In this document: in pieces, positions 27,307 to 35,058 of the stretch
How positions within the stretch are numbered: the stretch's first letter is position 1
Layout: each line of letters begins with the position of its first letter
Source: PALSA-505 sp036267135
GTDB taxonomy: Bacteria; Actinomycetota; Actinomycetes; Streptosporangiales; Streptosporangiaceae
Direction of reading: 5' to 3'
Assembly (NCBI GenBank): GCA_036267135.1
Contig: DATAWQ010000082.1
Coordinates: 13,338 to 77,337, forward strand
Length of the DNA: 64,000 nt
Notes under the pieces: generated by a model
Seen by the model: only the letters and a program-made list of their open reading frames with translations
Database searches by the model: none
What the model was told of the DNA's origin: nothing
Made by a program: the position numbers and the translations under genes

Positions 27307-28067
27307 GACAACGGGCGGTCAGGCAAACCGGAACGGGTCCGCAGTTCGGACCAGAGCTGCCGGTAACGCTGCGCCGCCGCGCTGCGGGGGGAGAACGCGG
27401 CCACCGGGGCCCGGCGCACGGCCATCTGCTCGATCAGCGTCATCGCGGGGATGGTCGCCTCGGCGATGCCGGGACGCGTCGAGGGCAGCCGCTCGATGAT
27501 CTCGCGGTGCAGCCGTTTGCGCCTGTCTACCATGGAGAAGAACGCGAGCACGTCGGGCCGGTGGCCGTTCAGCGTCTCGATGAAGCCGGTGAGCTGGTCG
27601 AAGGTGCGCTCGGACAGCGTCGTCGGGATGATCGGGACGAGCAGCGTGTCCACCGCGTGCAGAATGTTCTCCGACACCAGCGAGATGCTCGGCGGGCAGT
27701 CGAGGAAGACGACGTCGTACTCGCCGGCCAGCGGGACGAGCAGCCGGGCCAGCTGACGGGTGGGCCGCTTGGCGCGGTGCAGCGCCAGGTCCATGTTCCG
27801 GTAGGTGAAGTCGGCGGGCAGCAGGTCGAGGCCGTCGAAGTCGGTGCCCTTGATCGCTTCGTCGAGCGGTCTCGCGCCGTGGATGAGCGCCTTGGCCCCG
27901 CCCTTGACCCGGGGCCGGATCCGGAACACATACGACGCGGCGGCCTGCGGATCGAGATCCCACAGCAGGGTCCGGTACCCGTCTTCGCCGCACAGGTAGG
28001 CGAGGTTGACCGCGGCCGAGGTCTTGCCCACGCCGCCCTTGATGTTGTACGTCGCGAAGACTTTCAT
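27303..28067 (-). CDS. ParA/Soj-like ATPase (MinD/ParA family)
   Basis: A 254-residue deviant-Walker ATPase. Motifs are NIKGGVGKTSAAVNLAYL (Lys10 and Lys15), LLWDLDPQAAASYVF, and YDVVFLDCPPSISLVSEN, with PIIPTTLSERTF for dimer contacts. There is no ParB-like gene or parS-like site nearby, so chromosome or plasmid partition is unlikely. It more likely positions a protein or granule. It overlaps the CHAD gene and the methyltransferase gene by 4 bp on either side, so all three are tightly coupled. Confidence 0.93.
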   Translation of the reverse strand: MKVFATYNIKGGVGKTSAAVNLAYLCGEDGYRTLLWDLDPQAAASYVFRIRPRVKGGAKALIHGARPLDEAIKGTDFDGLDLLPADFTYRNMDLALHRAKRPTRQLARLLVPLAGEYDVVFLDCPPSISLVSENILHAVDTLLVPIIPTTLSERTFDQLTGFIETLNGHRPDVLAFFSMVDRRKRLHREIIERLPSTRPGIAEATIPAMTLIEQMAVRRAPVAAFSPRSAAAQRYRQLWSELRTRSGLPDRPLS

Positions 28068-29719
28068 GCCTGGGCCGTTCCGGGGAGGATGCCGAGTGTG
28101 CGCAGGCTACCGGCCCGGGCGAACTCGGCGAAACGGCCGGCCATCTCGGCGCGGGCCCGGTCCTGCTGAACGTGCAGCAGCGCGGTGAGCTCACCCATGG
28201 CCAGCAGGGTGGCCGCGAGCTCGGCCGGCTTCCCGGATCCGGGCGGCTGGTCCACCATCTGGACGGCGAACTCTCGCAGCGCGTGCTGCTGCACATCCGC
28301 GTCCTGGAGATCGCCGAGACAGTCCTGCAGTCCCTTGAGGTCCTTGACCGCGCGGCGCAGCGCGGTGGGCTCGTACAGCGAGCCGAAGAACTCCAGCAGG
28401 TACCGCAGTTCCTTGCCGCGCTTGCGCAGCGCGTGCATCTGCTCGGCCGGTGGCCCGCCGGCCGGCCCGTCCGCCGCGATGGCCGCGCCCCGCTTGGCCA
28501 CCCGGCGGTAGGCCCGGGCGATTCGTTCGGACGCCAGGGTGGCGATGTCCGGCCCGGCCGGGCCGGCCCGCTTGCGGCCGGGTGGGCGTGGTGGTTTCGC
28601 GGCTGTGGCCAGAGCCGTCCGCCAGTCCGCCATCAGCGTGGTGAACCGGGCCGCGCGCAGCCCCCGGACCAGCTTGCGGCGTTCGGCCAGGCGCCGGGCG
28701 GTCAGGTGGGCGCGGAACGGTTCGAGGTCACCGGGTCCGGCCGCGCGCAGCCGCTCGGTCATCTGGCCGAAGCCGCCCAGGTAGACGTCGAGGTCGCGGG
28801 TGGGTGTGGTGAGATCGCCCAGCCACTTGAACTCAGGCGCGAACCGGTCCGCGAGGCCCGCGGGCAGTGCGTCACCGGCCAGCTTCAGCGCCGACCGGGT
28901 GCGGCGGACGGCTACCCGCAGGTCGTGCAGGAACTCGGCGTCGACGTCGCGGAGTACGAAGCCGACGTTGGCCTCGATGGTGTCGGCCAGCCGGAGCAGC
29001 ACGGTGGCCAGGGCCTGCCGGGCCGGGGTCGACGGCGGCAGCGTCACGCCGACCTTGTCGGTGTAGTCGCCAGGCGCGCGCCCGGCGCCGGCCAGCACGG
29101 CCGCGAAGGCGGGCTCGGTCCCCGGGGCGAAGCCATCGGCCGCGCCCAGCAGCCGGGCCGCGCGCTGCGCGGCGGCGGAGTAACCGCGGACCGGAGTGAT
29201 CAACAGCCGGGGTGGCAGCGGTCCCGAGGCAGGCTGGGCCTGCGACGCGGCCTCCACGGTGATGCGGGCGACCGTCTTGAGCTCGTCGTCGAGCACGCGC
29301 AGTTGGGTCAGCGTGCCTTCCGACCTGGCCAGCGGCAGCAGCGCCCGGACCTCGATGACCGGCCCGAGCCGGTCGCGGAGCGGGCCGTCCGGTATGGCCG
29401 ACAGCAAGGCAGGCCAGCGGGCCCGCCGCGCCGCCGGCCCACCGATAGCTGTGCTACCTGTGGCCAGCGGCTGGGACAGCACGGTCTCACCCGCGCACGT
29501 GGTCAGCACGAGTTCGCCCGCGCCAGGCCCGGTCATCTGCCGCAGCACCAGCCCGGCCGCGTGCAGCCGCCAGTCGAACGTGTCGAGCCATACCTGCCGC
29601 GTGTGCCTGCGGGTCTCCTGGACCACACGGAAACGCGGTTCCAGCGCCGCCGCTATGCGCTGCGGCACCTCGTCGGCGACATGATCAATGACGAACTCGC
29701 GGCAGCTTGCGGTTGCCAA
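28064..29719 (-). CDS. CYTH-like plus CHAD domain protein
   Basis: The protein has about 551 residues. The N-terminal half (1-200) resembles CYTH-type tunnel domains (ETRRHTRQVWLDTFDWRLHAAGLVLR) with an incomplete ExExK motif. The C-terminal half is a CHAD domain: LHDLRVAVRRTRSALKLAG, then MHALRKRGKELRYLLEFFGSLY, with conserved His and Arg/Lys that bind polyphosphate. CHAD proteins localise to polyphosphate granules. The frame extends to GTG 29752. I prefer TTG 29719, because GGAGGAGGG lies 6 bases upstream and GTG has no ribosome site. Confidence 0.85.
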   Translation of the reverse strand: MATASCREFVIDHVADEVPQRIAAALEPRFRVVQETRRHTRQVWLDTFDWRLHAAGLVLRQMTGPGAGELVLTTCAGETVLSQPLATGSTAIGGPAARRARWPALLSAIPDGPLRDRLGPVIEVRALLPLARSEGTLTQLRVLDDELKTVARITVEAASQAQPASGPLPPRLLITPVRGYSAAAQRAARLLGAADGFAPGTEPAFAAVLAGAGRAPGDYTDKVGVTLPPSTPARQALATVLLRLADTIEANVGFVLRDVDAEFLHDLRVAVRRTRSALKLAGDALPAGLADRFAPEFKWLGDLTTPTRDLDVYLGGFGQMTERLRAAGPGDLEPFRAHLTARRLAERRKLVRGLRAARFTTLMADWRTALATAAKPPRPPGRKRAGPAGPDIATLASERIARAYRRVAKRGAAIAADGPAGGPPAEQMHALRKRGKELRYLLEFFGSLYEPTALRRAVKDLKGLQDCLGDLQDADVQQHALREFAVQMVDQPPGSGKPAELAATLLAMGELTALLHVQQDRARAEMAGRFAEFARAGSLRTLGILPGTAQA

Positions 29720-29843
29720 CGCGGGCCCTCCTCCGCCGGGGCCGCCGGGCACGGTCAGACTTGGCGCTGACCTCCGCTGCGGGCCCCTTTAGCTGAAGCG
29801 TAATCGCCCAGGCCAAGGTGGACACAATCCAAATCTTTAATGT

Positions 29844-29858
29844 CTGTTAGCGGAACAG
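29844..29858. promoter_or_regulatory. Short dyad between CHAD operon and MBL gene
   Basis: Five-base arms CTGTT and AACAG are separated by 5 bases in an AT-richer divergent gap. A wider GCCCAGGCC/GGCCTGGGC pair flanks it (about 29806-29876). It may be an operator. Confidence 0.3.
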
Positions 29859-29955
29859 TAGAGGTCCGGCCTGGGCGCTGGTCCCCGGGGCAGGGTACGG
29901 CAAAGCGGCGTAGTACCGTCGGCTCACCGAAGTTTGAACCGCAGCGGGAGGCGCC

Positions 29956-31002
29956 ATCGCCGGCCATCAGCACTCCAGGGACTGGGAGAATCCCGGCGCG
30001 TTCGCCGTGGCCGACGGGGTGCACAGGATTCCGCTGCCGCTGCCGAACGACGGCTTGCGAGCGGTCAACGTCTACTCGATCGAGGACGGCGACGGCCTGA
30101 CCCTGGTGGACTCCGGCTGGGCCCTGGCCGAGGCCAGGCAGCGGCTGGAGGCCGCGCTGGCGGGCATCGGACGCGAACTCGGCGACGTGCGCCGGTTCCT
30201 GGTGACCCACGTGCACCGCGATCACTACACGCAGGCCATCGTGGTCCGCCGGCTGTTCGGCTCCCGGGTGCTGCTCGGCGCGGGGGAGCGGGGGTCGCTG
30301 GACTTCATCATGGATTCCGGCGACCGTCCGTCCACCGTGTACGGCACGCTGCTGCTGCGCTGCGGCGCGCTCCCGCTGGTCGAGCGGATGCGCCAGAACT
30401 GGCCCGAGCGCGATCGCGGCGGCGAGTGGGAGAAGCCGGACGCCTGGCTGGAGGGGACCGAGGAGATCGAGGTCGGCACCAGGACGCTACGGGCGATCTC
30501 GACCCCCGGCCACACCAGGGGCCACATGGTCTTTGCCGACCTGGGCAACGGCCTGCTCTTCGCCGGCGATCACGTGCTGCCGCACATCACCCCGTCGATC
30601 GGGTTCGAGGCGGCCAGGCCACCGCTTCCGCTCGGCGACTACCTCGCGTCGCTGCGCCTGGTCAGGTCGCTGCCCGACCTGCGCCTGCTGCCGGCCCACG
30701 GCGCCGTGACCGGCAGCGCGCACACCAGGATCGACGAGCTGATCGTCCATCACGACCGGCGGCTGGACGCCAGCGCCGCGGTGATCAAGGCCGGGGCCAG
30801 CACCGCCTACGAAGCCGCCAGGGCGCTGCTGTGGACCCGCCGGGAGCGGTCCTTCGACGACCTCGACCCGTTCAACCAGATGATGGCGGTCATGGAGACC
30901 GCCGCCCATCTGGACGTGCTGGTCTGGCAGGGGAGGCTGCGGTCTTCAGTCGGTCCGGCCGGCGAACCCGTCGGTGGGGACGTCGTCCGATACGAGGCCT
31001 GA
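29956..31002 (+). CDS. MBL-fold metallo-hydrolase (probable ATC start)
   Basis: The protein has about 348 residues. Zinc-site motifs are THVHRDHYTQA (HxHxDH), STPGHTRGHMVF, FAGDHVLPHITP and LPAHGAVTG. This matches glyoxalase II-like MBL proteins of actinobacteria, where N-termini usually read ...W..PGAW.VADGVHRIPLPLP. Here the homologous residues before GTG 30007 (HSRDWENPGAFAVADGV) are encoded, but the only codon placed behind a ribosome site (GGGAGG, 29946-29951) is ATC at 29956. A TGA stop sits at 29935. ATC initiation or a sequencing error is inferred; the conventional start is 30007. Its 3' end overlaps the convergent CbiX-like gene by 57 bp. Confidence 0.85.
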   Translation: MAGHQHSRDWENPGAFAVADGVHRIPLPLPNDGLRAVNVYSIEDGDGLTLVDSGWALAEARQRLEAALAGIGRELGDVRRFLVTHVHRDHYTQAIVVRRLFGSRVLLGAGERGSLDFIMDSGDRPSTVYGTLLLRCGALPLVERMRQNWPERDRGGEWEKPDAWLEGTEEIEVGTRTLRAISTPGHTRGHMVFADLGNGLLFAGDHVLPHITPSIGFEAARPPLPLGDYLASLRLVRSLPDLRLLPAHGAVTGSAHTRIDELIVHHDRRLDASAAVIKAGASTAYEAARALLWTRRERSFDDLDPFNQMMAVMETAAHLDVLVWQGRLRSSVGPAGEPVGGDVVRYEA

Positions 31003-32070
31003 CCTGACGCGGTCGAGCAAGCTGGACTCCGCCTGGCTGAATTCGGGCTGGCTGGCCTGTGCTTGGCTGGCCTGTGCTTGGCTGGCCTGGGCCGGTCCGG
31101 GCTGGGGCAGGCCGGGCCGGGGCCGCCTGGACTGGAGCGGGGCGCCGGGGGCCGGAGGTGAGTCCGGGGCCGGTTCCCGCCGGGGGGCGGGCGCCGGGGC
31201 CGGCTCGAGCAGGGCGGCGCCGTAGCGCATGGTGGCGAGCTGGCCGAGGGCCGGGTGGGCGCCCACCGGAGGACTGCACTGCCCCCCGACCGCCGCCGCC
31301 AGCGCGGCCATTTCCTGCGGGTCGAGTTCCGGGCCGATCACGTAAGGAGCGATCGCGAGATGGGTGGCCCCCGACTGCCGCAGCGTGGCGACACCGCTGT
31401 CGATGCTGGCCTGGCTGCCGAGGCAGGCCGGTGCCACCGGCATGCCGAGCCTGGCCGCGAGCATGATGGACGCCGCCTCCGCCGTCTGCCTGGCGGCCTC
31501 GCCGCCGGGAGCGGCGACCAGCACACCAACCGACAGCGTCACCAGGCTGAGGCCGGAGATCCGCCGCGGCTTGACCAGCCCGGCCTCGGCCAGCCGGTCG
31601 TGCAGCGCCCCGCCGAGCACCGGGTGCGGGGACAGATAAGGGGTGAGGATGAAGGCCGGGCCGGCCTGCGCGACGATACGGGCGAAGTAGGAGTCGCGGC
31701 GGGGGTCGGGCCCGAGAGCCAGCGGAACCACGACCGCGGCGAACCGAGACGCCTGGCCGTCCGCCTCGTCGAGGACGTTGCCTTGCTCTTCGCGCGCTCG
31801 CGCCACCGAGCCGAGCACCGAAGTCAGGCTGTTCGGCCCCTCGTCGGCGTATCCAGCGTGGATGGCGGCGCCAGGGCATAGGCTGGCGGCCACCGAAGCT
31901 ATTCCGGAAACGATCTCCGCGGCAGCGGCCGATTCCACCGCTGGAACCGCCAGGACCAGGGCAGGGGCAGCCGACGGCACCGAGAGCCGGTCCGGGCTGC
32001 GGTGTCGGCCAGCCCGCTTGGCTCGGGTGGCGTTGCGGCGTGGCAGTACATTCGCGCGCTCAGCGTCCAC
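30946..32070 (-). CDS. CbiX/sirohydrochlorin-chelatase-like protein
   Basis: The protein has 374 residues. Two CbiX-like halves are visible: ALVLAVPAVESAAAAEIVSG then VVVPLALGPDPRRDSYFARI, and ATHLAIAPYVIGPELDPQEM with AHPALGQLATMRYGAAL. The classical first-strand active-site HGS motif is not seen, so it may not be a metal chelatase. The C-terminal tail (about 300-374) is Pro/Gln/Ala-rich with a QASQA repeat. No cobalamin or sirohaem genes are nearby. The 3' end overlaps the convergent MBL gene by 57 bp. Confidence 0.75.
   Translation of the reverse strand: MDAERANVLPRRNATRAKRAGRHRSPDRLSVPSAAPALVLAVPAVESAAAAEIVSGIASVAASLCPGAAIHAGYADEGPNSLTSVLGSVARAREEQGNVLDEADGQASRFAAVVVPLALGPDPRRDSYFARIVAQAGPAFILTPYLSPHPVLGGALHDRLAEAGLVKPRRISGLSLVTLSVGVLVAAPGGEAARQTAEAASIMLAARLGMPVAPACLGSQASIDSGVATLRQSGATHLAIAPYVIGPELDPQEMAALAAAVGGQCSPPVGAHPALGQLATMRYGAALLEPAPAPAPRREPAPDSPPAPGAPLQSRRPRPGLPQPGPAQASQAQASQAQASQPEFSQAESSLLDRVRSGLVSDDVPTDGFAGRTD
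31047..31091. repeat. Coding tandem repeat (QASQA)
   Basis: About three copies of a 15-base unit (GCTGGCCTGTGCTTG) lie in the tail of the CbiX-like gene. The 15-base unit keeps the frame. Confidence 0.7.
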
Positions 32071-32109
32071 TCGCGCATCGTAGCCGCGTAACGTCCAACA
32101 TGTTGCCGG

Positions 32110-32586
32110 TTATGGTGATGTGCGAAAATCGTCTCCCGTCGCGTCCTGGCCGATGTCCTCGTACCAGAGCCGCGGGTGGCGCTCGATGAATTCGGTCATC
32201 ATCCGCTGGCACCTGGCATCATCCAGCAACGTCACCGTGACGCCGTGCTCGGCCAGCCAGTCGTGGCCGCCACTGAACGTGGCCGCCTCACCCACCACCA
32301 GGCCGGTGATCCCGAACTGGCGGACCAGGCCGCTGCAATACCAGCACGGGGACAACGTCGTCACCATCGTGGTGCCGCGGTAGCTCTTTTGCCGGCCGGC
32401 CGCGCGGAACGCCGCAGTCTCGGCGTGCATGGACGGATCGCCGTCCTGCACCCGCCGGTTGTGGCCGCGTCCCAGCAGCGTCCCGCCCGCGCCGAACAGT
32501 GCGGCCCCGATGGGGATGCCGCCCTCGGCCAGCCCGGCCAGGGCCTCTTCGATGGCCACCTCGAGCATGCCGGTGGGATCCGTCAT
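32110..32586 (-). CDS. Cytosine deaminase-like nucleoside/base deaminase (Fcy1-type)
   Basis: A 158-residue zinc deaminase. The catalytic His-Ala-Glu is in PSMHAETAAFR and the Cys pair in TTLSPCWYCSGLV. The C-terminal RCQRMMTEFIERHPRLWYEDIG closely follows the pattern of yeast-type cytosine deaminase (RCKKIM..FI..RP..W.EDIG), which deaminates cytosine to uracil. This is unlike the CodA amidohydrolase of many bacteria. Guanine deaminase-like activity is the alternative. It is monocistronic. Repeats lie upstream. Confidence 0.88.
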   Translation of the reverse strand: MTDPTGMLEVAIEEALAGLAEGGIPIGAALFGAGGTLLGRGHNRRVQDGDPSMHAETAAFRAAGRQKSYRGTTMVTTLSPCWYCSGLVRQFGITGLVVGEAATFSGGHDWLAEHGVTVTLLDDARCQRMMTEFIERHPRLWYEDIGQDATGDDFRTSP

Positions 32587-32628
32587 GGGGGCACGCTACC
32601 GCGCTGGGCTGTGCCTGGTCCGGTTACT

Positions 32629-32692
32629 AGCAGGCAGAGTTACCGGCAAGCAGGGCTGCTAGCAGGCAGAGTTACCAGCAGGCAGAGTTACC
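32629..32692. repeat. 16-base direct repeats
   Basis: Three identical copies of AGCAGGCAGAGTTACC lie at 32629-32644, 32661-32676 and 32677-32692, with a partial fourth copy after. They sit upstream of the deaminase, and the last copy contains the stop codon of the convergently placed hypothetical gene. Confidence 0.85.
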
Positions 32693-33197
32693 AGCAGGCC
32701 AGCGTGTCCAGCGCCTCGACGGTCTGGTGGACGCGCGCGGGCAGGTCTTCGGCGCTGCTGCGCCGGTAGACCGGGCCGCTGCCGTCGTGCAGCAGCAGGC
32801 TGATCTGAGCCATACCCCGGGCGGGCACCGGCGCCGGGCGCAGCAGCCGATCGGCCAGCGCCTCCAGTTCCGGCGCCGCGGCCCGCACCTGTTCCCGGCG
32901 GACGCTGACGAGCGGCCTGACCGACCCGGCCGTCCTGGCCGGGCGGCCCGTGCTGTCCAGCAGGTGCCTGATGCCGTGGGCGAGCATCCGTCGTTCCCGC
33001 ATCCCGGTCAGGCGCTGAGCACGCAGCGCCAGCCGCACGCTGGATTCGGGAGAGGCGCCGCGGGCCAGCTCATGGTCCAGCGTGAACGACCGGACGCGGG
33101 CCACGATCCGGTCCCAAGGGTTAGCGTGCCTGGCCGCTGGGCCAGTGCCTGCCTGCTCGGTGACGAGCAACATGAGGGTCATCTCCATCGGTGGCAC
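32688..33197 (-). CDS. Conserved hypothetical protein (169 aa)
   Basis: A soluble helical protein. Recognisable blocks are NPWDRIVARVRSFTLDHELARG, ESSVRLALRAQRLTG, AAPELEALADRLLRPAPVPARG and VYRRSSAEDLPARV. Proteins with this layout are common in actinomycetes and have no assigned role; I recognise no catalytic motif. Internal Met codons at residues 4 and 6 offer shorter starts. The stop codon lies within the 16-base repeat array. Confidence 0.72.
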   Translation of the reverse strand: MPPMEMTLMLLVTEQAGTGPAARHANPWDRIVARVRSFTLDHELARGASPESSVRLALRAQRLTGMRERRMLAHGIRHLLDSTGRPARTAGSVRPLVSVRREQVRAAAPELEALADRLLRPAPVPARGMAQISLLLHDGSGPVYRRSSAEDLPARVHQTVEALDTLACW

Positions 33198-33322
33198 GGT
33201 TCATTGGTGACACGGTTCCATCGGAGCATGGTGCGGCGGCCGTGACCTGTATATCGATTCTACTAGTCATGCATGACCCGTCAAAGGAATTAACCGGTCA
33301 CATGATCGGTTAGGCTGAACCC

Positions 33323-33949
33323 ATGACGACCGCGGGCGGGACCACGGGTGACGTGACGGCGGGCGGCCTAGCCGAACTGCCTCCCTGGCTCGGCGCGGGC
33401 GAAAACAAGCCCGCGCCGGGGCCATTGCTGCTCGTCCAGGTGTTCGTGAACACCTGGGAAGGCGATACCGGGATCGACCTGCTGGCCGACGCGGAGACCG
33501 GTGCCTCCTGGCTGCGTGCGGCCGGCCTGGCCGGCCCGCAGGCCCCCCTGCCCGTGGCCGCGCTGCGGCAGGCGATCGAGGTCAGGGAGGCCTTGCGCGC
33601 CCTGCTCGCGCACAACGGCGGCGAACCGCCGCCCGCGGACGAGGAACTGGAGCCGCTGACCGCGCTGGCCGAGGCCAGCCACCCGCGGCTAAGCGTCGGC
33701 CCGGACGGCCTGGTCGGCCTGGCCCCGGGCCCGGACGGCAGCCTGACCGACGGCCTGGCTGGCCTGCTGCTGATCGTGCGGGACGCCCAGCAGTCCGGCC
33801 TCTGGCCGCGGTTGAAGGCCTGCCGCAACCCGGAGTGCCACTGGGCCTTCTTCGACCGCTCGCACGCCCACCGGGGCGCCTGGTGCGAAATGGCCACCTG
33901 CGGAAACAAGATCAAGAACCGAAATCTCCGAGCCCGCCAACGAGCTTAA
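33323..33949 (+). CDS. CGNR zinc-finger regulator
   Basis: The protein has 208 residues. The N-terminal ABATE-type domain (VQVFVNTWEG, then LRQAIEVREALRALL) precedes a C-terminal zinc finger reading CRNPECHWAFFDRS, AWCEMATCGNKIKNRN. The four Cys and the CGN motif define the family, which are presumed transcription regulators in actinobacteria. The final residues are basic. It is monocistronic and followed by a 458-bp noncoding region. Confidence 0.92.
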   Translation: MTTAGGTTGDVTAGGLAELPPWLGAGENKPAPGPLLLVQVFVNTWEGDTGIDLLADAETGASWLRAAGLAGPQAPLPVAALRQAIEVREALRALLAHNGGEPPPADEELEPLTALAEASHPRLSVGPDGLVGLAPGPDGSLTDGLAGLLLIVRDAQQSGLWPRLKACRNPECHWAFFDRSHAHRGAWCEMATCGNKIKNRNLRARQRA

Positions 33950-34383
33950 GCGCGCCCCGCCTGTCCCGCCCGCCCCGTCGGCGCCAGCTCGGTCAACGTG
34001 ATGAAGGATCCTGGCCGTTCCGGCAGCCAGAATCCTTCGCCTTGAGACCGATCACCCGTGCGACCACCAGAACTCCATCACTGGGAAGGATCCTGGTTGT
34101 TCCGGCAGCCAGGATCCTTCCCGTAGAGGCCGGCAGTCCATGCGCCTACCGGAACTTCACGACCGTGAGCCCTCGGTCGCTCCCACGACCAAATCCTTCC
34201 CAGTGACGAGTTCCCCGCCCAAGCACCGGCTGAAGAAGCTCGCGGGAAGGGTTTGGTTGCGGCAACGTAGACTCAAGAGAGGTTGCGTTGCGGCAACGTG
34301 TGCGTGGAAACCGGGCGAAGGCAGGCAGGGATGAGTGCGCGGTAGCCAACTGGCCGGTCCGTGCTCGCCTGACTTGCCTGCCT
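33950..34383. repeat. Noncoding region with nested inverted repeats
   Basis: No gene is seen in 33950-34407. IR1 is 34003-34038 (12-base arms, one mismatch, loop CCGTTCCGGCAG). IR2 is 34084-34121 (perfect 13-base arms GGAAGGATCCTGG and CCAGGATCCTTCC, loop TTGTTCCGGCAG). An outer pair CACTGGGAAGGAT (34079-34091) and ATCCTTCCCAGTG (34193-34205) encloses IR2. GTTGCGGCAACG, itself a small dyad, occurs twice near 34255-34305. The two similar hairpins suggest a repeat family rather than a plain terminator. Confidence 0.75.
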
Positions 34384-34406
34384 GACTAGCTGTTATACAG
34401 TTAGTC
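34384..34406. promoter_or_regulatory. Operator-like dyad and -10 element at the GntR start
   Basis: A 23-base near-perfect dyad with ends GACTA and TAGTC and inner CTGT/ACAG ends one base before the GntR ATG (34408). It contains TATACA (34394-34399) about 8 bases before the ATG, so the mRNA may be leaderless. It fits autorepression by the GntR/FadR-type protein. Confidence 0.65.
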
Positions 34407-34407
34407 A

Positions 34408-35058
34408 ATGACTCTGGAGACGGTCACCGTGGCGGACGCGGTGGCCGGTGAACTGCGGCGCCGGTTGCTGGCGGGGGAGTACACCGGCGGCGAGGAGCTG
34501 CGGGACACCGACCTGACCGCGGAGTTCGGCGCGGCCAGGCCCACGATCAGGGCGGCGGTGCAGACCCTGGTCGCCGATGGCCTGCTCGAACGGGGACGTG
34601 GCCGCAGCGCGCGGGTTCGCTCGTTCACCGCCGCCGACGCCGTGGATCTGTACCGGCTCCGCAGGCCGATCGAACTGGCCGCGGTCCGGCTGGTCGTCCA
34701 GGAGCGGTCACCGCTCGACCGGGTGCAAGCGGCCCTGGCCGAGTTCAGCGCCCTGCCCGACCGGGTCTCCTGGGATAGGGTGGCCGACGCGGACATCGCC
34801 TTCCACCGCGCCGTGCTGGCCGCGGCCGGCGCCCCCCGCCTGCTGCGCACATTCAACGAGGCCGGTGCGGAGCTGCGGCTGCTGATCGCCCAGTTGCGGC
34901 CCGCCTACCGGGGCGCCGGGCAGATCGCCGCCGAGCACGACGTGCTGCTGTCCGCCCTGCGGTCCGGGCGCAAGCGCGAGGCCGTGCAGGCCTGGAAAGA
35001 GCACCTGGACAGCGCCGAACACTTCTTCCTCGACCTTATTGCGGAGCGTGACCAATGA
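34408..35058 (+). CDS. GntR-family (FadR-type) transcriptional regulator
   Basis: The protein has 216 residues. The N-terminal winged helix reads VADAVAGELRRRLLAGEY, LTAEFGAARPTIRAAVQTLVADGLLERGRGR. The C-terminal FCD ligand domain has the usual metal ligands in DADIAFHRAVLAAAG and the His/Asp of AEHDVLL. It probably senses a small organic acid. The dyad at the start codon suggests self-control. It overlaps the downstream HAD gene by 4 bp. Confidence 0.93.
   Translation: MTLETVTVADAVAGELRRRLLAGEYTGGEELRDTDLTAEFGAARPTIRAAVQTLVADGLLERGRGRSARVRSFTAADAVDLYRLRRPIELAAVRLVVQERSPLDRVQAALAEFSALPDRVSWDRVADADIAFHRAVLAAAGAPRLLRTFNEAGAELRLLIAQLRPAYRGAGQIAAEHDVLLSALRSGRKREAVQAWKEHLDSAEHFFLDLIAERDQ

Noticed and set aside
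27303..28067. Reading the ParA-like gene as a plasmid partition locus
   Set aside because: No ParB, parS-like inverted repeats or replication gene is present.
28172..29770. Plus-strand frame opposite the CHAD gene
   Set aside because: Random Gly/Arg/Gln-rich translation; CHAD motifs are on the minus strand.
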